From contig NZ_BOSL01000003.1 of assembly GCF_018403325.1 (NCBI RefSeq), forward strand, positions 310,001 through 374,000: a DNA stretch of 64,000 nucleotides. The letters run 5' to 3'. This stretch comes from Paenibacillus vini (lineage in GTDB: Bacteria; Bacillota; Bacilli; Paenibacillales; Paenibacillaceae). Positions 1 to 8,514 of this stretch are shown piece after piece. The position numbers and the translations under genes are program-made. Under the pieces are notes generated by a model, which did not search any database, was not told where the DNA came from, and saw nothing but the letters and a program-made list of their open reading frames with translations. The stretch's first letter is position 1; the number at the start of each line of letters is the position of its first letter.

Positions 1-2
1 AC

Positions 3-1808
3 AATTGGCCGATTCTGTTCCCGGACGGAAAAAAAGCAACTACATCGCTTGGTATCTATCGCCCGGATTGGGCGTTTAACAGCTCGGAGACGAATGAACA
101 GTATATGGACAAAGAGGAGATGTTCTGGGTCGGACCTGGTGGTAATCCGTCGGTGGGGACAACTGCGGATCTGGACGGAGCGAAAGCCGGAGATCCTTAC
201 GCCTGGCGGGGAATCGCCTATGATATTGCCGATAAGAGCGTGATTTCCGGAACCGAGTTTATTACGCATTTCAATACCGGCAACGGCCACATGTTTGCGG
301 TCAACGGTAAAGTCATGCGGGAGAAGGACTGGAGTAATCGAAGCCTGCAGGATATATTGCCGACATGGCGCTGGATCTCCGAATCGGGCGGCACAGGGAA
401 AGCGCTGACTCCGGACTTCGATTACACCAAGTCTTATTACGGCGGCAGCTCGTTGAAAGTGACAGGAGATCTGTCCTCTGACAATCCAACCCAAGTGAAA
501 CTGTATAAAACGAATATTCCGGTTGCAGCAACGACGGAATTATCGCTGATTTATCAGGATAATGCAGCAGTGGAGGGAGCGGTTCAAATCGGGGTATCTT
601 TCTCGGATGCACCTGAAGAGACGGTATTTTTCCAACCGAAAAAATGGACAACGGCAGGAGACGAAGGTTCGTGGAAAGAGGGAAGTGTCCAGCTCAATAA
701 GTATAAGGGCCGCACGATTAGCAGTATTTCGCTCAAATTTGTCTCTTCCAAACCAGTAGCCGGGTATGAGGCGTTTATTGGAGAACTTGCGGTAACGCAA
801 AAGCAGGATAAGGCCAAACAACCGAAAGTTGTGACCGGCCTGAAGGTGACGGAGAACGACTTCCGGGACGGGATCTACGGCGATGCGCGATTGGCTTGGG
901 AAGCGCCGAAGGACGGCAGCGACGTGCAGTATTACCAAGTTTACCGCGTCAAGCCGGACGGCGCTTATGAGTTGATGGGGATGACCGGGAACACGGTCTA
1001 CTATGTGCCTGAAATGAAGCGGTTGAACAAGGAGACCGCCACGAAAATGGTCGTCATTCCCGTAAATCGGCAGTATGAACAGGGAAAACCGGCCTCGGTC
1101 ACTTTCAACTGGCCGGCCTATCCGAAGCCGATCGCCGCTTTTGAAGCGGACCGTACGTTAATCGCTCCGGGCGAAAGCGTGCAGTTTACCGACAAGTCCT
1201 CGGAAGTGACGGAAGGCTGGGTGTGGAGCTTCCCTGGCGGGGAACCCTCAAGCAGCACGGAGCAAAACCCTAAGGTGACTTATAAGGAAGAAGGCAGCTT
1301 CGAAGTAACCTTGAAGGCTGTCAATGAAGTCGGCGAAGATGTGGTGAAGCGGCAAATGATCACCGTCACTAAGGAAGCTGCCGGCGGGGTATCCGATCTA
1401 GCCCTTGGCAAGAAAGCGACGGCCTCGAGTTATGTGAATGAGAAGGAAGCTCCGCCGTTTGCCCTGGACGGTGACGACAAGACGAAATGGTGCGCGGTGG
1501 GCGATGCTCCTCACACACTGACTGTAGATCTGGGCGCTGAACATAAGATCAGCGAGTTCGTCATCAAACACGCGGAAGCGGGTGGAGAAGCTGCGGCTTT
1601 CAATACGCGCAGCTTCCGAATCCAGCTCAGCATGGACGGGGAAAACTGGACCGATTCGGTGCAGGTGACCGACAATGCGAAGGGCGTCAGCAAGCATGCT
1701 ATCGCTTTGACTTCGGCCCGCTATGCCCGGCTTGTCGTAGAAAAGCCGACCCAAGGCGGGGACACGGCCGCGCGGATCTATGGATTTGAAGTAATGGGGT
1801 TAAAGTAA
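3..1808 (+). CDS. GH85 endo-beta-N-acetylglucosaminidase, 3' part (5' end outside window)
   Basis: The reading frame is open to the left edge, so the N-terminus, including the GH85 catalytic acid region, is missing. The visible part begins near the end of the GH85 barrel (LGIYRPDWAFNSS, then EEMFWVGPGG) and has the family-typical FNTGNGHMFAVNGK and SLQDILPTWRW segments at about 265-370. These enzymes cut the chitobiose core of N-glycans. Downstream come a beta-sandwich segment (to about 830), a fibronectin-III-like segment (830-1120), a PKD domain (1130-1370; WVWSFPGG) and a discoidin/F5/8-type C domain (1390-1800). This modular tail is typical of secreted carbohydrate-active enzymes. A strong terminator follows. 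GH85 assignment rests on motif recall. Confidence 0.85.
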   Translation, partial: NWPILFPDGKKATTSLGIYRPDWAFNSSETNEQYMDKEEMFWVGPGGNPSVGTTADLDGAKAGDPYAWRGIAYDIADKSVISGTEFITHFNTGNGHMFAVNGKVMREKDWSNRSLQDILPTWRWISESGGTGKALTPDFDYTKSYYGGSSLKVTGDLSSDNPTQVKLYKTNIPVAATTELSLIYQDNAAVEGAVQIGVSFSDAPEETVFFQPKKWTTAGDEGSWKEGSVQLNKYKGRTISSISLKFVSSKPVAGYEAFIGELAVTQKQDKAKQPKVVTGLKVTENDFRDGIYGDARLAWEAPKDGSDVQYYQVYRVKPDGAYELMGMTGNTVYYVPEMKRLNKETATKMVVIPVNRQYEQGKPASVTFNWPAYPKPIAAFEADRTLIAPGESVQFTDKSSEVTEGWVWSFPGGEPSSSTEQNPKVTYKEEGSFEVTLKAVNEVGEDVVKRQMITVTKEAAGGVSDLALGKKATASSYVNEKEAPPFALDGDDKTKWCAVGDAPHTLTVDLGAEHKISEFVIKHAEAGGEAAAFNTRSFRIQLSMDGENWTDSVQVTDNAKGVSKHAIALTSARYARLVVEKPTQGGDTAARIYGFEVMGLK

Positions 1809-1836
1809 CGCAGATTTATCGAAGTGTAAGGATAAC

Positions 1837-1882
1837 AAAAAAGACGGCGCAAGGATTATAAACCTAAGCGCCGTCTTTTTTA
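1837..1882. terminator. Bidirectional rho-independent terminator
   Basis: The arms AAAAAGACGGCGC and GCGCCGTCTTTTT form a perfect stem with an A-run on one side and a T-run on the other. It serves both the GH85 gene (plus) and the convergent lipoprotein gene (minus). Confidence 0.9.
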
Positions 1883-1897
1883 TATTATTTCACACGT

Positions 1898-3067
1898 CTA
1901 ATGGAGCGCGTACAAGTACCCGTCAAGAGTAGCAAAATAAACGGCCCCATCTGCGACGACCGCCGTGGAAAGAATCGGAGACTTCGTACCCTCAAATCTC
2001 CATAGCTCTTTGCCGCTGTCTAGGTCAACCGCATAAAAAGCATCTCTCGCTTTGCCGCCGTCGGTATAAGCTGAACCGAAATACATGATGTTATCCGCAA
2101 TCACGGGGGAAGCAAACACGCGGCTATCCAGCTTGAAATCCAGTTTGTGCTCGCCGGCTTCCCGGTCAAACACGTGGACTACCTTGGAGTCGGAAGCACC
2201 GATGACGACATGCTTTTCACTTGCGGCCGCAGAGGAAACGACCCAGGATCCGCCCGGTGAGAGGTGGGACCACCGGATATCACCTGTATTGGCGTCAAGT
2301 GCATAGACATATTGATCTCGTGAACCGAAATAAATGATTCCCTCTTTATAAGTGATGCTGGATTGCACCGTGCCGAAGTTAGCCGACCACAATTTTTTGC
2401 CTGTCTGCTGGTCCAGGGCCGTGACCTCGCCGCTCATATCCGCGATATATATTTTTCCGTCTGCAATAGCCGCTTTGCCATGTACGTACGAGGCTGTTTC
2501 CGTTTCCCAGAGGATGGAGCCGTCCTTTCGTCCTAAGGCATAGAATCTCGGACCTTCGCCGCCTACATAGATATAATCTCCGTCCACCGCCGGTGACCCG
2601 ATATAATAATCCCATAAGTCAGGCAGTCCTTCATCTTTAAGACTATCGTCCAGTTTTTGCTTCCATTTCAGCTTCCCGGTCTCCCGTTCCAATGCATACA
2701 AAGTGGAGGTCGTGTCCGTGAAGTACAGATCGTCCTCGAGAACGGCCGCGGATGACCTAATCTTTCCCGGAAAATCGGTTTGCCAGACCGTTTTCCCGTT
2801 GTTGGCATCCACCGCGTAAAACCTTCCTTCCTCAGATCCAAAATACAATGTATCCTTCATCATTACCGGAGAACTCTGAAAGTGCGCGTCCAGTTTGATA
2901 CTCCATTTTTCTCCCTTCAGAGCAGGCAAGCCTTTTGTGGCAGAAACCCCGGTATTTGCCGCATCTCCTCTAAAAAGGAATGTGTTTTGGGTCTTTGCGG
3001 AACGTTCAGAGCCGCAGCCGCTAAGAGCCGCTGCACTTAATAGAAGTACCGCGCACCAGCCTGCCAA
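1898..3067 (-). CDS. PQQ-type beta-propeller lipoprotein (start disrupted by a homopolymer)
   Basis: This 389-residue protein contains repeated blades of the PQQ/BamB type (VYALDANTGDIRW, YAVDLDSGKELW, YALERETGKLKW). It has a lipoprotein signal ending LSGC, so it is probably anchored outside the membrane. The in-frame start is TTG at 3067, directly after a stop codon, with no basic n-region and no good ribosome site. An ATG at 3086 with AGGA upstream encodes MIKK but is out of frame by one base through a 7-A run (plus-strand T at 3074-3080). With six A the protein would begin MIKKRRLAGWCAV, a textbook signal peptide. The gene lies 77 bp downstream of the sigma-factor gene and is probably co-transcribed. 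The function is unknown. The family often acts as a scaffold. Confidence 0.8.
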   Translation of the reverse strand: MAGWCAVLLLSAAALSGCGSERSAKTQNTFLFRGDAANTGVSATKGLPALKGEKWSIKLDAHFQSSPVMMKDTLYFGSEEGRFYAVDANNGKTVWQTDFPGKIRSSAAVLEDDLYFTDTTSTLYALERETGKLKWKQKLDDSLKDEGLPDLWDYYIGSPAVDGDYIYVGGEGPRFYALGRKDGSILWETETASYVHGKAAIADGKIYIADMSGEVTALDQQTGKKLWSANFGTVQSSITYKEGIIYFGSRDQYVYALDANTGDIRWSHLSPGGSWVVSSAAASEKHVVIGASDSKVVHVFDREAGEHKLDFKLDSRVFASPVIADNIMYFGSAYTDGGKARDAFYAVDLDSGKELWRFEGTKSPILSTAVVADGAVYFATLDGYLYALH

Positions 3068-3162
3068 TCTTCGTTTTTTTGATCATTATTTCCTAACCCC
3101 CCATGGAATTGAATCACGTTACTTAGATTCTGATGCCAGGAAGGGGAAGAGTCTTACACTTT

Positions 3163-4836
3163 TTACGAGTCGCATAACGATAAAAATATTTTTTTTAAAG
3201 TTTGCAGTCCCAGAACCTCGTTTGATTTTGCGTGGTCTAGCAGCTGGAGAGCCATTTTTCTGCATTCTGGTTCTTCGGGGTGTCCTCCGCCAGGGAATGG
3301 AAAGAGCATGCACATTTGGCGGAGAGCGTCCGCAGTCTTCCTGTAGTAATCAGCAGCATCGCCTGCAAGGCGGGAATTCCGGTTGCCGTAAACCTCGGGA
3401 CGACTGGTTACCAGTTCAAGAAATTGGACGGCAAAGGACCTGGCATTGGCTGTACACCATACAAGGTAGGCATGACCAAAATGATCGATGTGGTCCCTGG
3501 AAAGAGCGCTAATCCATAAATCATAGGCGTACAATCCCTGCACATAATCGGCGTGCGGCGTTCGTTCCCGTCCTTCGGCGTGGGTAACGATCATGCCGAG
3601 CGCGCCATGCAGCGCATCTAAAGGGGTCACAGGAGCGGGCGTACCTAACGATATTGCGAATAAATCGGCACTCCATTCGCGGCCAAGCTGGTCATACCCG
3701 AGATGAGTTTGCTCAAACAATCCGGTGATGCGAAATAACCGACGTTCATCATCATAGCCGTGGATAACGGCGAAGGTAGGCAGTTCTACGCCCCATACAA
3801 TGACAGGCTGGCCCTGATCAATCGTACGGTGAATGAACGAGAACGCCTCGACCAGCAATTCATGGGATTGCGGAATACGGCTTCCGTCCCCGACCGAGCG
3901 AGCCGCAAAGCCAAGGTTTAACAATCCTCTGCCAAAAACGTTGCGCCAGTCAAAAGCCGTCACCCCGATAAAATCGGTCCGCTCACGGTGTACTTGAAGC
4001 CGGAAAGCCAGACCGGAAAGGCCCATAATTTCAGTCATCGTGTAATGAGTGAAGTCCGTATATTGCAATGCGTGCTGGATACTTAATGCAAAGGTATCCC
4101 AAATTTCTCCAAAATAGACGGCCGGTTCCTGAAGCTGATTATGAGTTCGCGGAGATGATAGTTGCTGACGGCTTTGCAAATAGTTTGCCAGGTTGGCTTC
4201 ATATCTTGCCTGGCTGATCTTTTTTCTTGTGCGGGATAGGATCGTGTAGATGTTGCCGGAAGAGGTGGAATACATAGCAGCAATTTCTTGAGGAGAATAG
4301 TGACTGAAGAAATGGGCTTCGAATATTTCGCGTTCCCGGGTACTCAGGTCTTGAAGCATCGCGCGCAGCATTTCGTAAGTATCGAGCATGATGATCTCCC
4401 TAACGGGGTCTTCGTTTTGCTCGTGCTCCATGGCCGTATTTCTGGCAAGTGTGGCGAGAATGAATTCGATTTGTTCAAAATCCTTACCCGAATATTCAAC
4501 GGATTTGCTGATGCAAGATGAGAAGGGGCGTTCCTTGGCGTAAGGTCCTCCCCGTCTTACATGCATTAAAGCCTGATTGGTAATGATGCGGCGGAACCAG
4601 GGAACGAATTTTTCGATTTGTTTCAGCGAACCCAAGTATGTAAAAGCACTGATCAACCCTTCTTGGACGATATCTTCGGCCAGGTGAGGGTCTTCGGCAA
4701 TTTGTCGCGCCCAGTGAAGCGCATGGTGGCGGTGCCGCTCCATCAACAGGTTGAACGCATCCTGATGACCGGAACGGGCTTGCTCCACCAATTCTTGATC
4801 GGAAGGCGAATTTACGGGTTTACCTGAACGGAACAC
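3163..4836 (-). CDS. Sigma-70 family (ECF-like) factor with large BtrH-like C-terminal domain
   Basis: Residues about 10-95 form sigma region 2 (QDAFNLLMERH, AEDIVQEGLISAF, FVPWFRRIITNQAL). Residues about 155-215 form region 4 (LSTREREIFEAHFF, SPQEIAAMYSTSSGNIYTILSRTRKKI). The remaining roughly 340 residues resemble the BtrH N-terminal / C39-peptidase-like fold (MTEIMGLSGLAFRLQVHRE, GQPVIVWGVELPTFAVIHGYDDE). Start is GTG 4836 with AAGGTGG upstream. ECF factors are normally about 180-200 residues, so this is a fusion. The C-terminal part could sense a small molecule or fold as an inactive peptidase; that is inference. It lies between a small membrane protein and a lipoprotein on the same strand. 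Confidence 0.8.
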   Translation of the reverse strand: MFRSGKPVNSPSDQELVEQARSGHQDAFNLLMERHRHHALHWARQIAEDPHLAEDIVQEGLISAFTYLGSLKQIEKFVPWFRRIITNQALMHVRRGGPYAKERPFSSCISKSVEYSGKDFEQIEFILATLARNTAMEHEQNEDPVREIIMLDTYEMLRAMLQDLSTREREIFEAHFFSHYSPQEIAAMYSTSSGNIYTILSRTRKKISQARYEANLANYLQSRQQLSSPRTHNQLQEPAVYFGEIWDTFALSIQHALQYTDFTHYTMTEIMGLSGLAFRLQVHRERTDFIGVTAFDWRNVFGRGLLNLGFAARSVGDGSRIPQSHELLVEAFSFIHRTIDQGQPVIVWGVELPTFAVIHGYDDERRLFRITGLFEQTHLGYDQLGREWSADLFAISLGTPAPVTPLDALHGALGMIVTHAEGRERTPHADYVQGLYAYDLWISALSRDHIDHFGHAYLVWCTANARSFAVQFLELVTSRPEVYGNRNSRLAGDAADYYRKTADALRQMCMLFPFPGGGHPEEPECRKMALQLLDHAKSNEVLGLQTLKKIFLSLCDS

Positions 4837-4867
4837 GAAGATACCACCTTTTTTCTATAACCTAGGA

Positions 4868-5191
4868 TTAGTCTTTTGCATTCAATTTAAAATCCTTTAA
4901 AGATTCCAAGGCTGACTTCGATTTCGCTTTAGGTCTGGCGTTAGCCGGATAGGGAGAAGTAGTTGAGACTGGCTTTTCCGTTCTATCAAGCAGGATCTCC
5001 AAGTATTCACGGTTTTCGTCCAAACGATCAAGGATGAGGGCTAATGCAAAAAATATGATCGCGACCACAATCCCGCCAATGATTTGCAGAAGAGCTGCCA
5101 GCCACCCGCTTCCATATATACCTTGGGTAATCCCTGCAAGAAAACTGACGATGATGGAAGCAAATCCTATGCCATTAAGTAATTTCGACAT
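4868..5191 (-). CDS. Small membrane protein, unknown function
   Basis: This 107-residue protein has two hydrophobic segments (about 8-28 and 33-55: ASIIVSFLAGITQGIYG, IIGGIVVAIIFFALALIL). A charged tail rich in Lys, Pro and Ser follows (LDENREYLEILLDRTEKP to the end). Start ATG 5191 has GAGGAA seven bases upstream. It lies 31 bp upstream of the sigma-factor gene on the same strand, a placement that would suit a membrane partner or anti-sigma role, but no anti-sigma motif is visible. I do not recognise the family. Confidence 0.65.
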   Translation of the reverse strand: MSKLLNGIGFASIIVSFLAGITQGIYGSGWLAALLQIIGGIVVAIIFFALALILDRLDENREYLEILLDRTEKPVSTTSPYPANARPKAKSKSALESLKDFKLNAKD

Positions 5192-5238
5192 GATCTATTC
5201 CTCACTTTCGGTTTGGATTGGGGATTAATCTTCATTTA

Positions 5239-6471
5239 TTAACCCCGTTTACGCATGGGCATAACGAGGAAAAGATAACACAGGACGGCACCGACATCGG
5301 AGATGGCAATGACCAGGCCCATCGGCAAGGCGGTCTCTTCGCCGCCGAGACCTACCAGCGGCGCGACGGCCGCTCCGAGAATGTATGGCAGCAGGCCGAG
5401 CAAAGCGGAAGCGCTCCCCGCGGAGTCCCGCTGGTTTTGCATGGCGAGCGTAAAGCTGGCGGTGCCGACGATACCTACGCAGGATACGACAAAGAACAGC
5501 GGGATCAACACGGCGGCCAAGCCTCCGCCCGTCAAAATGCCGCCAAGCAACACAAGCGACGCGGCGGCGGCCAGGCCGATACCGAAACGGAGTAAGGTAG
5601 ACTCGTCGATTTTCCCCGCCAGGCGTCCGGTAATCTGGCTGGCAAAGATGATTCCGAGACCATTCATGGCAAAGATGAGACTGAACGTTTGCTCGGAGAC
5701 ATGAAACAGGTTTTGCAGGACGAAGGAAGATCCCGAAATATATCCGAACATCGCCGCGGAGATGAGTCCCTGGCAGAGGCAGTAGCCGATAAACAGCCGG
5801 TCGCGGAGCAGCCGCGAAAAGGTCGATAGCGTTTCGCCCAGACCTCCGCTTTGACGGCGCTCTTTGGGCAAGGTCTCCGGAAGGCCGAGCAATACGGACA
5901 GCAGCATTAAGACGCCGATCAGGGTGAGGACGACGAATACGCCGCGCCACGAGACGAAGGTCAGCAGCTGTCCTCCGAAGATCGGAGCAAGGATCGGTGC
6001 CGCGCCATTGATCAGCATCAGCAGCGAGAAGAATTTGGTCAGCTCGGAGCCGGAATACATATCCCGCACGATCGCACGGGACAAAACGATGCCGGCGGAG
6101 CCGGACAGACCTTGAATGAAGCGAAGTATGTTCAAGACGGCCACGTTCGGTGCGAAAACGCAGAGCAGTGAACTGATGGCGTAAGCAGCCATCGATATAA
6201 TCAGCGGAGCGCGGCGCCCCCGCGTGTCACTTAGCGGGCCGACGATAAGCTGTCCGAGGGCAAGACCGAGCAGACAAGCCGTCAGGCTGAGCTGAATCAT
6301 CGGAGCGCTGGTGTGAAGATCGCCAGCCATTTTGGGCAAGGCGGGCAAATACATATCCAGCGACAGCGGGCCGAAGGCCGATAAGCTGCCCAGAATGATC
6401 GCGGCCTTCATGCGGCTTGACCGTGATTTTGGCGCTTGAGAAACAGAAGTATTTTCTACAGTAAGACTCAT
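5239..6471 (-). CDS. Bcr/CflA-type MFS drug exporter
   Basis: This 410-residue protein has 12 predicted membrane segments and the N-terminal pattern of the Bcr/CflA group (SLSAFGPLSLDMYLPALPKMAGDL). It has the MFS motif A variant QLIVGPLSDTRGRRAPLI and motif C GSAGIVLSRAIVRDMY. Relatives export drugs or small metabolites by proton antiport. Start ATG 6471 has AAAGGA upstream. It is the first of four closely spaced minus-strand genes ending with the lipoprotein at 1898. Substrate cannot be read from sequence. Confidence 0.88.
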   Translation of the reverse strand: MSLTVENTSVSQAPKSRSSRMKAAIILGSLSAFGPLSLDMYLPALPKMAGDLHTSAPMIQLSLTACLLGLALGQLIVGPLSDTRGRRAPLIISMAAYAISSLLCVFAPNVAVLNILRFIQGLSGSAGIVLSRAIVRDMYSGSELTKFFSLLMLINGAAPILAPIFGGQLLTFVSWRGVFVVLTLIGVLMLLSVLLGLPETLPKERRQSGGLGETLSTFSRLLRDRLFIGYCLCQGLISAAMFGYISGSSFVLQNLFHVSEQTFSLIFAMNGLGIIFASQITGRLAGKIDESTLLRFGIGLAAAASLVLLGGILTGGGLAAVLIPLFFVVSCVGIVGTASFTLAMQNQRDSAGSASALLGLLPYILGAAVAPLVGLGGEETALPMGLVIAISDVGAVLCYLFLVMPMRKRG

Positions 6472-6495
6472 GGATGTGTTCCTTTCTAGTGCAAG

Positions 6496-6658
6496 TTCAA
6501 AAAGTCAGGTTTTCAGGACCAAGAAGGTTGGATGAAGCTAGGGGCTGAGTAGCGGAGCGTACATTAGGTACGTGAGCAACGGAAGGCCCGGCTGAATTCA
6601 AGATTCGACGTCGAATCCGCTTCATGATCCTCTTCGTCGTGGAAAGATGACTTTTTGA
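6496..6658. repeat. 163-bp imperfect palindromic intergenic element
   Basis: The outer arms of about 42 nt are imperfect inverted copies: left begins TTCAAAAAGTCA at 6496 and ends near GATGAAGC, and right begins GCTTCATGATCC and ends TGACTTTTTGA at 6658. Inside are a short hairpin (CGTAC, 5-nt loop, GTACG) and a perfect 16-bp palindrome, GATTCGACGTCGAATC, at 6602-6617. It fills most of the 324-bp gap between two divergent genes and contains no gene. It could be a non-autonomous mobile element or a structured transcript. Confidence 0.7.
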
Positions 6659-6795
6659 TCCACCTCTTCTGGAATAGATTTTCTAATTATACTACAAGGT
6701 TATCGAATCGGGGAGCCGCTGACTTTCATGTGAGATGCGGGAAACCTTGCTGAATCGGGTATGTTATAGATAAGGAAAATAAGGAGGCATGGCAG

Positions 6796-8484
6796 ATGAA
6801 TCCGAAATGGTGGAAAGAGAGCGTGGTATATCAAATCTATCCGATCAGCTTCATGGACTCGAACGGAGACGGAATCGGGGATCTCCAGGGGATCATATCC
6901 AAGCTGGATTACTTGAAGGACCTCGGCGTCGACGTAATCTGGGTTTGCCCGATTTACAAATCACCTAATCACGACAACGGATACGATATTAGCGACTACT
7001 GCGATATAATGAAGGAATTCGGGACGATGGCGGATTTTGATCTCATGCTGAAAGAGATTCATATCCGCGGCATGAAACTGATGATGGACTTGGTGCTTAA
7101 TCATACTTCACATGAACATCCCTGGTTTCTTGATTCGAAGAGATCCAAGGATGATCCCAAACGGGACTTCTACATATGGCGCAAAGGGAAGAACGGAGGT
7201 CCGCCGAACAACTGGGAGTCTTATTTCAGCGGGTCGGTATGGGAGTATGATCCGGAGACGGACGAATATTACCTTCATCTATACTCCAAATATCAGCCGG
7301 ATCTGAATTGGGAAAACCCGGAGGTGATCGAGAAGCTGCATGATATGGTCGAGTGGTGGCTGAAAAAGGGCGTCGACGGCTTCCGGTTCGATGCTATCGC
7401 CCATATCGTCAAGCAGCAGGGACTGCCGGATGCGGAAAATCCGCATCAGTCGCCCACGGTTCGTGCTTATGACATGTTCTCCAATCTGGAAAACGTACAC
7501 ACCCTGCTTCAAAATCTTTACGACAAAGTGTTGTATTTCTACGATATTATGACGGTTGGAGAGACGTCCGGTCTCGGGCCGGAGCAAGCGCTTGACTACG
7601 TAGGTGATGGCCGGCGTGAGTTGAACATGACGTTTCAGTTTGAGCATATGTTCCTGGATGCCGCCTCTGCCGGAAGCGGGAAATGGGATATGGTCCCCTG
7701 GAGCCTGATCGAACTTAAGAAAATCATGAGCAATTGGCAGATTGTTCTTCACAACCGGGGCTGGAATGCGAATTATTTATGCAATCACGACCAGCCGCGC
7801 TCGGTCTCCAGGTTCGGCAACGATGTCGTATGCCGGGTACCGTCGGCTAAAATGCTGGCAACGTTCATTCATACGCTCGAAGGGACGCCATATATATATC
7901 AAGGCGAAGAAATTGGAATGACCAACGTCGCGTTCGACTCTATCGATGAATACCGGGATGTTGAAACGCTGAACTATTATGAGGAAAAGCGGCAGCAAGG
8001 CGTTCCCGAAGAAGACATCATGAGGGCGATCCACAACAAAAGCCGTGATAATGCGCGGACGCCCATGCAGTGGGACGCTACCGAGAATGCGGGCTTTACG
8101 ACGGGGCAGCCCTGGTTGAAGGTCAACTCGAATTACATGGAAATCAACGTGGTTCGGGCGATGAAAGATCCGGATTCGATTTATCATTATTATAAGAAGC
8201 TGATCGAGCTGCGGAAGAAACATAAAGTGATCGTTTATGGCGAATACAAGCTGCTGCTACCGCTTCACGAAGAAATTTACGCGTATACCCGAACATTGGA
8301 GAATGAGCAGCTGCTTGTGATTTTGAATTTTTTCGGTCAAGAGCCGGTATTTGAAATGCCAGACGGTTTGGAGCCTGAAGGAATGGAGCTGTTGATCTCC
8401 AATTTCGAGCCCAAAAAAGGGGAGGATCTTACCCGTCTGAAACTGCGCCCCTATGAGGCCAGAGTATATCTTAAGAGGTTTTAA
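6796..8484 (+). CDS. GH13 alpha-glucosidase (oligo-1,6-glucosidase type)
   Basis: This 562-residue intracellular enzyme (no signal peptide) begins WWKESVVYQIYPISFMDSNGDGIGDL, the standard opening of oligo-1,6-glucosidases. The catalytic triad is visible: D199 in GFRFDAIAHI, E256 in TVGETSG, and D332 in LCNHDQPR. These positions nearly match those of the well-studied Bacillus enzyme. It should release glucose from isomalto- or malto-oligosaccharides. A trehalose-6-phosphate hydrolase role is possible but no trehalose PTS lies nearby. Start ATG 6796 has AAGGAGG upstream. The next gene follows after 30 bp and may share the transcript. Confidence 0.9.
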   Translation: MNPKWWKESVVYQIYPISFMDSNGDGIGDLQGIISKLDYLKDLGVDVIWVCPIYKSPNHDNGYDISDYCDIMKEFGTMADFDLMLKEIHIRGMKLMMDLVLNHTSHEHPWFLDSKRSKDDPKRDFYIWRKGKNGGPPNNWESYFSGSVWEYDPETDEYYLHLYSKYQPDLNWENPEVIEKLHDMVEWWLKKGVDGFRFDAIAHIVKQQGLPDAENPHQSPTVRAYDMFSNLENVHTLLQNLYDKVLYFYDIMTVGETSGLGPEQALDYVGDGRRELNMTFQFEHMFLDAASAGSGKWDMVPWSLIELKKIMSNWQIVLHNRGWNANYLCNHDQPRSVSRFGNDVVCRVPSAKMLATFIHTLEGTPYIYQGEEIGMTNVAFDSIDEYRDVETLNYYEEKRQQGVPEEDIMRAIHNKSRDNARTPMQWDATENAGFTTGQPWLKVNSNYMEINVVRAMKDPDSIYHYYKKLIELRKKHKVIVYGEYKLLLPLHEEIYAYTRTLENEQLLVILNFFGQEPVFEMPDGLEPEGMELLISNFEPKKGEDLTRLKLRPYEARVYLKRF

Positions 8485-8514
8485 CCTTTATCTTAGAACT
8501 AGTGAGGTGACCCT

